DNA from: Williamsia sterculiae
GTDB taxonomy: Bacteria > Actinomycetota > Actinomycetes > Mycobacteriales > Mycobacteriaceae
DNA: 64,000 bases
NCBI RefSeq assembly: GCF_900156495.1
Contig: NZ_FTNT01000007.1
Span: 179,705 to 243,704 of the forward strand
Direction of reading: 5' to 3'
Part shown: in pieces, positions 55,874 to 64,000 of the stretch
Layout: every line of letters starts with the position of its first letter
Numbering within the stretch: the first letter of the stretch is position 1
Translations under genes and position numbers: made by a program
The notes under the pieces: model-generated
Seen by the model: only the letters and a program-made list of their open reading frames with translations
Database searches by the model: none
What the model was told of the DNA's origin: nothing

Positions 55874-55879
55874 TAGGAT
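55874..55879 (+). promoter_or_regulatory. Leaderless -10 of ilvE
   Basis: TAGGAT ends 7 bp before ATG 55887; there is no ribosome site. Confidence 0.5.
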
Positions 55880-55886
55880 CGGTGTC

Positions 55887-56990
55887 ATGACCGTGCAGTT
55901 CACCCGTACCGAGCACCCGGATCCCGTGTGGGAGAGCCGCCGCGAGGAGATCCTCGCGAATCCCGGTTTCGGCAGGTACTTCACCGACCACATGGTCTCC
56001 ATCGCCTACGATCGCGGTCGCGGATGGCACGACCCCCAGGTGGTGCCCTACGGGCCGATCTCCCTGGACCCGTCGGCGATGGTCTTGCACTACGCGCAGG
56101 AGATCTTCGAGGGGCTCAAGGCCTATCGGCAGAGCGACGGCTCCATCGCCAGCTTCCGTCCGGAGGCCAACGCGGCGCGTCTGCAACGATCCGCCGAACG
56201 CCTGGCCATGCCCGAACTGCCCACCGAGTTGTTCCTCGAGTCGCTGCGGGCCCTGCTCGAGGCCGACCACCTCTGGGTGCCCGCGGCGGGAGGTGAGGAG
56301 GCCCTCTACCTCCGCCCGTTCATGTTCGCCGACGAGGCCGGCCTCGGCGTGCGTCCCGCCGACCAGTACCGCTACCTGCTGATCGCCTCACCTGCGGGCG
56401 CCTATTTCACGCACGGCATCACACCGGTCAGCGTGTGGTTGTCCACCGAGTTCGTGCGGGCCGCCCCGGGCGGCACCGGTGCGGCCAAGTTCGGCGGCAA
56501 CTACGCGGCGTCGTTGTTGGCGCAGGCGCAGGCCGCCGAACACGGTTGCGATCAGGTCGTCTGGCTCGACGCCATCGAACGCCGCTTCATCGAGGAGATG
56601 GGCGGGATGAACCTGTTCTTCGTCTTCGGTTCCGGTGCCGACGCCCGGCTGGTGACACCCGAGCTGTCGGGGTCGTTGCTGCCCGGCATCACCCGCGAGT
56701 CGCTGTTGCAGCTGTCCACCGATGCGGGGATCCCGGTGGAGGAGCGCCGTATCGGGGTCGAGGAACTGCGCAAGGGGGTCGCGTCCGGTGACATCACCGA
56801 GGTGTTCGCCTGCGGCACCGCGGCGGTGATCACCCCCGTGGGACACGTGAAGGGCGATGTCGACGATTACACGATCGGGAACGGTGCGGCGGGTGAGGTG
56901 ACCACCGCGTTGCGGGACACCCTCACCGGCATCCAGCGCGGCACGTTCGCGGACACCCACGGTTGGATGACCGAGCTCTACCGCCCCTGA
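55887..56990 (+). CDS. ilvE: Branched-chain amino acid aminotransferase
   Basis: A 367-residue fold IV PLP aminotransferase, the last step of leucine, isoleucine and valine synthesis. Marks are [14 protein letters not shown], the PLP lysine in [26 protein letters not shown] and [12 protein letters not shown]. The length is that of the actinobacterial IlvE. It follows gcvT and appears to have its own leaderless promoter, so the pair is probably not one operon only. Confidence 0.96.
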   Translation: MTVQFTRTEHPDPVWESRREEILANPGFGRYFTDHMVSIAYDRGRGWHDPQVVPYGPISLDPSAMVLHYAQEIFEGLKAYRQSDGSIASFRPEANAARLQRSAERLAMPELPTELFLESLRALLEADHLWVPAAGGEEALYLRPFMFADEAGLGVRPADQYRYLLIASPAGAYFTHGITPVSVWLSTEFVRAAPGGTGAAKFGGNYAASLLAQAQAAEHGCDQVVWLDAIERRFIEEMGGMNLFFVFGSGADARLVTPELSGSLLPGITRESLLQLSTDAGIPVEERRIGVEELRKGVASGDITEVFACGTAAVITPVGHVKGDVDDYTIGNGAAGEVTTALRDTLTGIQRGTFADTHGWMTELYRP

Positions 56991-57015
56991 TCTGGACGTG
57001 TGCGTCGCGCGGGGC

Positions 57016-57042
57016 GATTGCGGACCGTCACTGACCGCAATC
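57016..57042. terminator. 8-bp inverted repeat after ilvE
   Basis: GATTGCGG (57016) pairs with CCGCAATC (57035) over an 11-base loop, 26 bp after the ilvE stop. It may be a terminator or an operator for the DinB-type gene. Confidence 0.4.
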
Positions 57043-57086
57043 GGTGCGAGGGTTGTCTCACCAGCCGACGAGATCAGGAGCACACC

Positions 57087-57662
57087 ATGGGATTCCTCGC
57101 CCCGACAGTCACCGACGAGAAGGACGCGTTGAGCAGCTTCCTCGTCCAACAGTGCCGTCAGTTGCGCAGCTCGGCGCACGGGCTCACCGAACAGCAGGCG
57201 CGGGAGACCAGTACCGTCAGCGCCCTGTCGATTCTCGGGTTGCTGACCCACGTCGCGCAGTGCGTGGAGAACTGGCTCGGGACCGTCGAGGACGCTCCCT
57301 CCGTCCGTACTCGTGAGGCCGTCGAGGCCCGGACCCGCGACATGGGATTACCCCTCGCGTCGTACTCGGGAGCCGAGCTACCGGACATCACCCTCGACGA
57401 TGTGCGCACCGTGTTCGACACGCTCGTCGACTCGATCCCCGCTCGGGTCGCCGGATACGACCTCGACGCCCGGGTGCCCGTGCCCGACGCCCCGTGGTTT
57501 CCCGACGACCTCGATTCCTGGAACGTGCGCTGGGTACTCGGTCACCTCATCGCCGAGGTGGCCCGGCACGCGGGGCAGGCCGACATCATCCGCGAGAGCA
57601 TCGACGGAGCGATCTCCTATGCCCTGAATGCCCAGGTGGATGGCGAGGAGTGGACCGGGTAG
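57087..57662 (+). CDS. DinB/DUF664-family protein
   Basis: A 191-residue protein of the DinB-like four-helix superfamily, whose members include metal-dependent thiol transferases such as those using mycothiol or bacillithiol. The metal-ligand histidines appear to be in LTHVAQCVENWL and the C-terminal VLGHLIAEVARHAGQADI, the characteristic H-x3-H patterns of DUF664. AGGAG at 57076-57080 precedes ATG 57087. Mycothiol use is possible in this group but not shown. Confidence 0.85.
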   Translation: MGFLAPTVTDEKDALSSFLVQQCRQLRSSAHGLTEQQARETSTVSALSILGLLTHVAQCVENWLGTVEDAPSVRTREAVEARTRDMGLPLASYSGAELPDITLDDVRTVFDTLVDSIPARVAGYDLDARVPVPDAPWFPDDLDSWNVRWVLGHLIAEVARHAGQADIIRESIDGAISYALNAQVDGEEWTG

Positions 57663-57670
57663 CCGAGAAG

Positions 57671-58462
57671 TCAGGTCAGGAGGCCGAGCAGCGACAGCGC
57701 GAAGCCGAGCTCGATCACCGCGCCACACACGTCGCCGTTGAGGCCACCCATCCGCCGGGCGCAGTGTCGAGTGAACATCACGGTGAAGACGCCGATCACG
57801 ACGACGGTGATCCCTGCTCGGATCGCGACCGTGACGTCGAGGCGGCCGGGATCGGTGGTCATCCCGGCGAGCGTCGTCGCCACGATGACCGTGATCACCG
57901 ACCAGACGATCGCCGACATGCGCTGCGTGCCGACGACCAGTGACCCGAACCCGTCCGGCCGGGACGGGCGCATGGTCGATCGGCAGGCCACCACCGCGGC
58001 CACCCGCCCGACGGCCACCGCCAGGGCGAGTTCCACCCACCGTCGGTGGTCGGCGAGTGACGCGACACCGATCACCTGCACGAGCACCACCAGAACGAGG
58101 GTCATGACGCCGAACGGACCCGCCGAACCCGACCTCATCACCTCGGACACCCGTTCCGGCGGGCCGTAGCAGCCCAGCCCGTCAGCGGTGTCGGCGAGAC
58201 CGTCGACGTGCATGCCTCTGGTCAGCAGAGCGACGAGCGCCACGACGGTCGTCCCGATCAATGCGGCGGGCAGCGCGGTCATCGTGAGCAACCAGGCAAC
58301 CGCCGAGGTCACGGCGCCGAGGGCGACGCCGACGAGGGGCGCGGCGGCCAGCACCGCACCGCCCAGCCGTCGGTCGACGGGGCCATCGGTGATCCGCCGC
58401 GGCACAGGCAGGACGGTCAACCACGACAACGCCACCGCGACCGCGCGCACCGGCGAGATCAC
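57671..58462 (-). CDS. cobS: Adenosylcobinamide-GDP ribazoletransferase
   Basis: A 263-residue membrane enzyme that joins adenosylcobinamide-GDP and alpha-ribazole to complete adenosylcobalamin. It has about seven hydrophobic helices and the conserved LLTRGMHVDGLADTADGLG loop (acidic metal-binding residues). GTG 58462 starts 4 bp after the CobU-CobT stop, so it ends a cobalamin operon read leftward from DUF3043 or the CobU-T gene. Confidence 0.94.
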   Translation of the reverse strand: MISPVRAVAVALSWLTVLPVPRRITDGPVDRRLGGAVLAAAPLVGVALGAVTSAVAWLLTMTALPAALIGTTVVALVALLTRGMHVDGLADTADGLGCYGPPERVSEVMRSGSAGPFGVMTLVLVVLVQVIGVASLADHRRWVELALAVAVGRVAAVVACRSTMRPSRPDGFGSLVVGTQRMSAIVWSVITVIVATTLAGMTTDPGRLDVTVAIRAGITVVVIGVFTVMFTRHCARRMGGLNGDVCGAVIELGFALSLLGLLT

Positions 58463-58466
58463 GGGT

Positions 58467-60254
58467 TCAGTGCGAGGCGGTGGTGGCGTCGGCCGCGGTC
58501 ACTCCGGCTGTGCTCACCCCGGCACCGTCGAAGGTGGCCATCCGGCTCAGCGCGGCCACCGCGGACTGCACGATCGGCAATGCGGTCAACGCGCCGCTGC
58601 CCTCCCCGAGCCGCATGGACAGCTCGAGCACCGGGGTGAGGTCGAGCCGGTCGAGCGCGATGCGGTGCGCGGGTTCCGCGGACAGGTGCCCGGCCAGCCA
58701 CCAGTCGCGTGCGCCCGGTGCGAGGGCGTCGGCCACCAGCGCGGCGGCGCCGACCACCACGCCGTCGAGGATCACCGGGGTCGCGCGGGCGGCGGCCTGG
58801 GCCAGGAACCCGGCCATCGCGGCGATGTCGGCACCGGCCACCGTCTGCAGCAGTCGCTGCGGGTCGCCGACATGCGGTCGGGCGCGGCGCATGCCGTCGC
58901 GGATTGCGGCGGTCTTGCGGATCCAGGTGGCGTCGTCGATCCCGGTACCGCGGCCGACCACCACCACCGGCTCGTTGTCGGTGATGGTGCCGATCAGCAC
59001 CGCGGCCGGGGTGGTGTTCCCGATGCCCATGTCACCGGCGATGAGCAGGTCGACCCCGGAATCGATGAGGTCGTCGGCGATGTCCCGGCCGGCGGTCACA
59101 GCCCTGGCCGTCTCGTCGGCGCTCAACGCATCCTCGGTCCGCAGGTCACCGGAGCTGTGGCGGACCTTGAACCGTCGCACAGCCTCTGGGGTCTCGGCGT
59201 CGACGCCGAGATCTTCGACCCGGACCGTCGCGCCGGTTTGTTCGGCGAACACGTTCACCGCGGCCCCACCGGCGACGATGTTCGCGACCATCTGCGCCGT
59301 CACCTCGGGTGGATAGGCGGACACGCCGCGTCGCGCGACCCCGTGGTCACCGGCGAACACCACCACGGTCGGTGCGGTGAACGGTGCGGGTGGGTCGGTG
59401 CGTTGGCACGACGCCGCCCAGACACTGATCTCCTCGAGACGGCCCAGTGACCCGGCCGGTTTGGTCAACCGGGTCTGCCGATCGCGGGCGGCGTCGGCGT
59501 GTTCGCGGCTCGGCGGGGTGACCGGACCGAACGTCGGGACCACCGAGGCGGCGCCCGCAGGCTCGTCGCCGTACACGATGGGCTCTGCGCCGATCCGATG
59601 GCCGTTGCTCGCGACGGTCTGCTCGTCGGTCCCGCTCGTCGCTGTCGACGACTGCGGGGGAGACGCCTCGACGGGGGAGACGGCTGACGCGTGGACGACG
59701 TCCGGCGCGCGGTGCGGCGTCGGTGCACCGTTGTCGCTCATCTCCAGCACGCGGCCGGCGACCAGTAAGACCACGCGGTCGCAGACCGCCGCAACGGCGG
59801 AGTTCAGTTCCCCCAGCAGGTCCTGGTATCGGCGCCCGACGGGGGTCGGGGCGACCAGGCCGAGTCCGACCTCGGAACTCACCAGCACGAGATCACCGCT
59901 GACCCCGCTGACGGCTGCGCATAGGTCGTCGAACTGCGGTCGCAGGTCGAGGTGCTCGGTCTCCCACCCGCCGGTGCTGTCGAGATGCCCGGTCAGCCAC
60001 CCGCCGAGGTCGTCGAGCAGGGTGGGCGACCCGGGGTGTGCTCGGAGTTCGGCGGCCGGGTCCGTGGTCTCCACCGTGACCCACCCCGATGGTCGGCGCT
60101 CGCGGTGGGTGGTGATCCGCGACGTCCAGTCAGGGTCACCGGTCTGCGGTGCGGTGGCGGTCGCCAGGTATCGGACCGGCCCGTCGGACGCGACGAGACT
60201 TTCGGCGTACGCGGATTTGCCCGAACGGATACCGCCGAGGACCAGGGTGCGCAT
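58467..60254 (-). CDS. CobU-CobT fusion: adenosylcobinamide kinase/guanylyltransferase plus DMB phosphoribosyltransferase
   Basis: A 595-residue fusion. Residues about 1-175 are CobU, with P-loop [12 protein letters not shown] and [10 protein letters not shown]; it phosphorylates and guanylylates adenosylcobinamide. A roughly 70-residue Ser/Thr/Pro-rich linker follows. Residues about 250-595 are CobT, with [28 protein letters not shown] and [11 protein letters not shown] (catalytic glutamate); it makes alpha-ribazole phosphate from dimethylbenzimidazole. In M. tuberculosis cobU and cobT are separate genes. The fusion places both lower-ligand branches in one chain ahead of CobS. Confidence 0.93.
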   Translation of the reverse strand: MRTLVLGGIRSGKSAYAESLVASDGPVRYLATATAPQTGDPDWTSRITTHRERRPSGWVTVETTDPAAELRAHPGSPTLLDDLGGWLTGHLDSTGGWETEHLDLRPQFDDLCAAVSGVSGDLVLVSSEVGLGLVAPTPVGRRYQDLLGELNSAVAAVCDRVVLLVAGRVLEMSDNGAPTPHRAPDVVHASAVSPVEASPPQSSTATSGTDEQTVASNGHRIGAEPIVYGDEPAGAASVVPTFGPVTPPSREHADAARDRQTRLTKPAGSLGRLEEISVWAASCQRTDPPAPFTAPTVVVFAGDHGVARRGVSAYPPEVTAQMVANIVAGGAAVNVFAEQTGATVRVEDLGVDAETPEAVRRFKVRHSSGDLRTEDALSADETARAVTAGRDIADDLIDSGVDLLIAGDMGIGNTTPAAVLIGTITDNEPVVVVGRGTGIDDATWIRKTAAIRDGMRRARPHVGDPQRLLQTVAGADIAAMAGFLAQAAARATPVILDGVVVGAAALVADALAPGARDWWLAGHLSAEPAHRIALDRLDLTPVLELSMRLGEGSGALTALPIVQSAVAALSRMATFDGAGVSTAGVTAADATTASH

Positions 60255-60286
60255 CGGTGTCAGTGGCTCGCTGTCGGCAGACGCCG

Positions 60287-60952
60287 TCAGACCGCGTCGC
60301 CGGGGGAGGCCTGCGGACGGGGTGCCCGCATCCGACGCATCTGCATGGCACGGCTGAACGAGTACCAGCCCAGCGACAACCCACCGTCGGTGCTGTCGGG
60401 GAATCGTTCGCGAACCCGCTTGCTCACCAGCCGGCCCAGGATGACGCCGTCGACGGCCAGGAAGATCACGAAGGCCAACATGACGAAGGTGCTGTACGCC
60501 GCGATCGAGGGCACGAACATGACGATGATCAGCACCACCGCGAACGGCATGAACAAGCCTGCGAGGTTACGTCGGGAGTCGACGATGTCGCGGACATACC
60601 GTCGTACCGGACCCTTGTCTCGCGGCATGAGGTACTTCTCGTCGCCGGCCATCATCTTCTCGCGCTGCTCGGTACGCGCCTGACGTCGTTCCTCGGCACT
60701 GAGCTTGCGCTCGGCCGGGGTCTGCGATGCCTTGATCTCCTTCTTGCGGGCGCGTGCCTCACCGCGCGTCTGCGGTGCCGGGGCGACCGGGCCGCGGCGG
60801 CGACCCTCCGCCTCCCGTCGCGACGGGGTGGGACGCCCTTTGCCCTCGGTGTGACCGCCGCGCTTGTTCAGCACGTCGACCGTCGAGTCGGTGGTCGGGA
60901 CGGCCGCGGCGGTGTCGCCGTCGGCGTCTTCCTTCTTCCAGGGCACCTTCAC
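60287..60952 (-). CDS. DUF3043 membrane protein (Rv2206-like)
   Basis: A 221-residue protein. The N-terminal 110 residues are hydrophilic and strongly basic with [14 protein letters not shown]; two membrane helices at about 132-152 and 156-174 follow, then a basic C-terminal tail. Function unknown. It precedes the cobalamin genes in the same direction, as in M. tuberculosis Rv2206-Rv2207 (cobT). GTG 60952 is the first conserved start; the upstream intergenic region is shared with the divergent glycerate kinase gene. Confidence 0.88.
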   Translation of the reverse strand: MKVPWKKEDADGDTAAAVPTTDSTVDVLNKRGGHTEGKGRPTPSRREAEGRRRGPVAPAPQTRGEARARKKEIKASQTPAERKLSAEERRQARTEQREKMMAGDEKYLMPRDKGPVRRYVRDIVDSRRNLAGLFMPFAVVLIIVMFVPSIAAYSTFVMLAFVIFLAVDGVILGRLVSKRVRERFPDSTDGGLSLGWYSFSRAMQMRRMRAPRPQASPGDAV

Positions 60953-61032
60953 CCCACCAGGATATTGGGTCCCGCGCCGTTGGCCACCCCCGGCCGGGCA
61001 CCAACCGGCGCGACGTGCGCCGGCGGGGTCCA

Positions 61033-61038
61033 TATACT
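61033..61038 (+). promoter_or_regulatory. Leaderless -10 of the glycerate kinase gene
   Basis: TATACT ends 6 bp before ATG 61045. This is the closest match to consensus among the leaderless promoters in the window. Confidence 0.55.
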
Positions 61039-61044
61039 CGCGCC

Positions 61045-62106
61045 ATGCGGGCCGTGATCGCCCCCGACTCCTTCGGGGACACCTTGACGTCGGTCCAGGC
61101 CGCGGAGGCCATCGCCGCAGGTTGGCGTGGTCGTCGACCGGACGACGAGTTGATCCTCATCCCGCAGTCCGACGGCGGACCCGGGTTCGTCGACGTGCTC
61201 GCCGAGCGGTTCGGCGAGGTACGCACCGAGACTGTCGACGGTCCGCTCGGCGACCCTGTGTCCGCGCGATGGTTGTTCGATGCGGGTCGCGACGACAGTG
61301 CCACCGCCTACATCGAATGTGCGCAGGCGTGCGGATTGCATCAGCTCGGGGGACCACCGACGCCGTCGACGGCCCTGCGCGCCGACACCCGCGGCGTCGG
61401 TCGGCTCGTCGACGCGGCGCTGCGCAGCGGAGCCGGTTCGGTGGTGGTCGGACTCGGCGGCAGCGGCACCACGGATGGTGGCCGGGGGCTGATCGACGCA
61501 CTCGGCGGTCTCGTGGTCGCGACCGAGCGGTTGCGCGGCATTCGACTGATCGCCGCGTCGGATGTGGAGAACCCGCTGCTCGGGCCGGAGGGAGCAGCCG
61601 CGGTGTTCGGCCCGCAGAAGGGTGCGGACCCCGCGGCGGTGGCCGAGCTGGAGCGGCGGCTGACGGCGTGGTCGGGAGAGCTCGCGGCGGTTGCCGGACG
61701 CGATGTGGCGGGCGACCCCGGGGCCGGGGCGGCGGGCGGTCTCGGTGCCGCGTTGCTGGCGTTGGGCGGTCGGCGGGTGTCCGGGGCCACCGTGGTCGCC
61801 GACGCGACCGGGCAGCAGGCGGCCATCGCCGGCGCTGACCTGCTCGTCACCGGTGAGGGCAGATTCGACAGCCAGACCCTGCGAGGCAAGGTCGTCGCAT
61901 CGTTGACCGACACCGCCCGTCGCCACGGGGTCCCGGTGATCGTGATGGCCGGGCAGGTCACCCTCGACCCCGGGACCATTCGATCGGCCGGTATCGCCGC
62001 GGCGTATTCGCTGGTCGAGGCAGCGGGATCGGTGGAACGCGCGATGTCGGACGCCCGCGGCCAACTCATCGCCGTGGCGGCGGTGGCTGCGGAACGGTCC
62101 GACTGA
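61045..62106 (+). CDS. glxK: Glycerate kinase
   Basis: A 353-residue glycerate kinase (GlxK/GK-I type), which phosphorylates D-glycerate with ATP. Features are VIAPDSFGDTLTSVQAAEAI at the N-terminus, PQSDGGPGFVD, GLGGSGTTDGGRGLIDALGG and LVTGEGRFDSQTL near the end. It is divergent from DUF3043 and has its own leaderless promoter. Homologue of M. tuberculosis Rv2205c. Placement near glycine and one-carbon genes fits photorespiration-like or glyoxylate routes, without proof of pathway. Confidence 0.92.
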   Translation: MRAVIAPDSFGDTLTSVQAAEAIAAGWRGRRPDDELILIPQSDGGPGFVDVLAERFGEVRTETVDGPLGDPVSARWLFDAGRDDSATAYIECAQACGLHQLGGPPTPSTALRADTRGVGRLVDAALRSGAGSVVVGLGGSGTTDGGRGLIDALGGLVVATERLRGIRLIAASDVENPLLGPEGAAAVFGPQKGADPAAVAELERRLTAWSGELAAVAGRDVAGDPGAGAAGGLGAALLALGGRRVSGATVVADATGQQAAIAGADLLVTGEGRFDSQTLRGKVVASLTDTARRHGVPVIVMAGQVTLDPGTIRSAGIAAAYSLVEAAGSVERAMSDARGQLIAVAAVAAERSD

Positions 62107-62250
62107 CCCGACGATCGAGGACCGGGTCGTGTGCCACTGCAGCGGGAATATCGACGTTGGGGGTACCGTTGATGCGGACGGCGACACGTGGGTGCGCTCC
62201 GCAGTGGCAGCCACACATCCGTGTTCTCTCAGCAATTCCGAGGAGATTCC

Positions 62251-62622
62251 ATGACCGTGCAGAACGAGACCGTGAACGAGAGCGGCACCGCCCTGAGCTC
62301 CGGAGTGGTGCTCAGCGATGCGGCCGCGAGCAAGGCCAAGGCGCTGCTCGACCAGGAGGGTCGCGACGACCTGTCCCTGCGTATCGCGGTCCAGCCGGGC
62401 GGCTGTGCCGGACTGCGGTACCAGCTCTTCTTCGACGACCGGAACCTCGATGGCGACGTCATCTCGGACTTCGGTGGTGTGAAGTTGGCCGTCGATCGGA
62501 TGAGTGCCCCGTACGTGCAGGGAGCGACCATCGACTTCGTCGACACCATCGAGAAGCAGGGTTTCACCATCGACAACCCGAACGCGACCGGGAGCTGCGC
62601 CTGCGGCGACTCGTTCAACTGA
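62251..62622 (+). CDS. erpA: A-type iron-sulfur carrier / insertion protein
   Basis: A 123-residue HesB/IscA family protein with the three cluster cysteines: GGCAGLRY and the C-terminal CACGDSF. It hands 4Fe-4S clusters to apo-enzymes. AGGAG at 62240-62244 serves ATG 62251. M. tuberculosis Rv2204c, in the same position, is the counterpart. LipA and aconitase-type enzymes would be clients. A strong hairpin follows. Confidence 0.93.
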   Translation: MTVQNETVNESGTALSSGVVLSDAAASKAKALLDQEGRDDLSLRIAVQPGGCAGLRYQLFFDDRNLDGDVISDFGGVKLAVDRMSAPYVQGATIDFVDTIEKQGFTIDNPNATGSCACGDSFN

Positions 62623-62654
62623 GTCCCGTGCGCCGCGCGGCGCACACGCATCAT

Positions 62655-62692
62655 GACTGTGGGGTCACACCGCAAGGTGTGACCCCACAGTC
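62655..62692 (+). terminator. Terminator after erpA, 17-bp perfect stem
   Basis: Arms 62655-62671 and 62676-62692 are perfect complements around a GCAA tetraloop, followed by GTTTCC. It is 33 bp after the erpA stop. A typical strong actinobacterial terminator with little U-tract. Confidence 0.85.
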
Positions 62693-62825
62693 GTTTCCGG
62701 CCCGTCGGCCCGTTCTGGGGTGGCCGGTCGGTGAACGGCAACCGACACCTCACGTCTGACGGGACGTACGTGGCGCGGTACCGTCGCACCGAGGCGGCCG
62801 TTCTGGGCCGCACCGAAGAAGGTGA

Positions 62826-63806
<981 letters not shown>

Positions 63807-63852
63807 CGAGTTGGCGGCTCGCCGGCGGGTTCGGCACCGCTCGACTCGACAA

Positions 63853-63878
63853 CTGCGGGGAGATCGGGTTTCCCGCAG
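63853..63878 (+). terminator. Hairpin after the kinase gene
   Basis: CTGCGGG at 63853 pairs with CCCGCAG at 63872 over a 12-base loop, 47 bp after the stop. Confidence 0.45.
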
Positions 63879-63948
63879 AATTGGTGATCTCCTGACGATG
63901 CATCAGGGCGGGTTCTATCGGTCGTAGCAACGCTGACTGATAGGGAGT

Positions 63949-64000
63949 GTGGCGTTGCCGAAGTTGTTTGCCGACGAGGTGCGTGACGAGTTTTTCGCGT
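63949..64000 (+). CDS. Start of a possible transposase, cut by the window edge
   Basis: From GTG 63949 the DNA reads VALPKLFADEVRDEFFA, followed by the window end. TAGGGAG at 63941-63947 lies very close upstream. The sequence resembles the basic N-terminal DNA-recognition segment of IS30-like transposases of Actinobacteria, but 17 codons are too few to be sure. An ordinary helix-turn-helix protein is the alternative. A possible left end of the element lies at about 63907-63931, where GTTGCTACGACCGATAGAAC is read on the reverse strand. Confidence 0.3.
   Translation, partial: MALPKLFADEVRDEFFA

Noticed and set aside
58467..60254. Two genes wrongly joined by sequence error
   Set aside because: A single uninterrupted frame with a smooth linker and no intervening start signals; kept as a fusion pending resequencing.

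Overview
The window is a chromosomal segment from a high-GC actinobacterium of the Mycobacteriales (Gordonia/Williamsia/Rhodococcus-like; genus not decidable from sequence alone). The evidence is the gene order: read right to left it follows the Mycobacterium tuberculosis Rv2202c-Rv2235 block (cbhK-like kinase, erpA-like, glycerate kinase, DUF3043, cobT, cobS, ilvE, gcvT, pepB, sucB/dlaT, TIGR01777, lipB, lipA, DUF4191, RDD, glnA1, glnE, glnA2, Rv2224c-like protease, panB, CYTH/CHAD, C4 zinc ribbon, Nif3, cobC, HAD, ptpA, SURF1). Strong GC bias, many GTG starts, ATGA/GTGA overlaps and leaderless promoters fit the same group.

Layout. 1-6.2 kb: SURF1 end, a zinc metallopeptidase, ptpA-HAD (reverse) and the forward cobC-Nif3-zinc-ribbon-phosphatase operon. 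6.2-16.8 kb: insertions relative to M. tuberculosis: SLC13 permease, UvrA2-like ATPase, glutathione-independent formaldehyde dehydrogenase with an AraC regulator, an antigen-85-like esterase, the RNase P RNA gene rnpB, CYTH/CHAD protein and proline iminopeptidase. 16.9-25.2 kb: panB, secreted peptidase, glnA2, glnE, EEP nuclease-like protein. 25.2-44.9 kb: a transport and regulation island that separates glnE from glnA1: osmoprotectant ABC operon, CitAB/DcuSR-type two-component system with a divergent dicarboxylate symporter, orphan FetB permease, convergent OmpR-type response regulator and kinase, PAP2 phosphatase, EfeUOB iron uptake, CopD-like protein, a decayed 13E12-type HNH gene, a quinone-oxidoreductase-like enzyme, a hydrolase and a MarR regulator. 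45-63.8 kb: nitrogen (glnA1), lipoate and 2-oxoacid dehydrogenase genes, aminopeptidase, glycine cleavage and branched-chain aminotransferase, cobalamin lower-ligand genes with a CobU-CobT fusion, and iron-sulfur and kinase genes. The right edge enters what may be a transposase gene.

Functional links. GlnE (adenylylates GlnA1) sits beside GlnA2, which lacks the target tyrosine, while GlnA1 keeps it and has a GlnR-like site upstream. LipB and LipA make the lipoyl group used by the two-lipoyl-domain SucB/DlaT encoded in the same operon. CobC, CobU-T and CobS lie in two separate clusters. EfeUOB and the adjacent small-ORF/CopD pair share an intergenic region with two IdeR/DtxR-like boxes.

No CRISPR array, tRNA, prophage or defence system was seen. 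The strongest leads are regulatory (GlnR and IdeR sites, leaderless promoters), a small membrane ORF upstream of the CopD-like gene, and two decayed genes.
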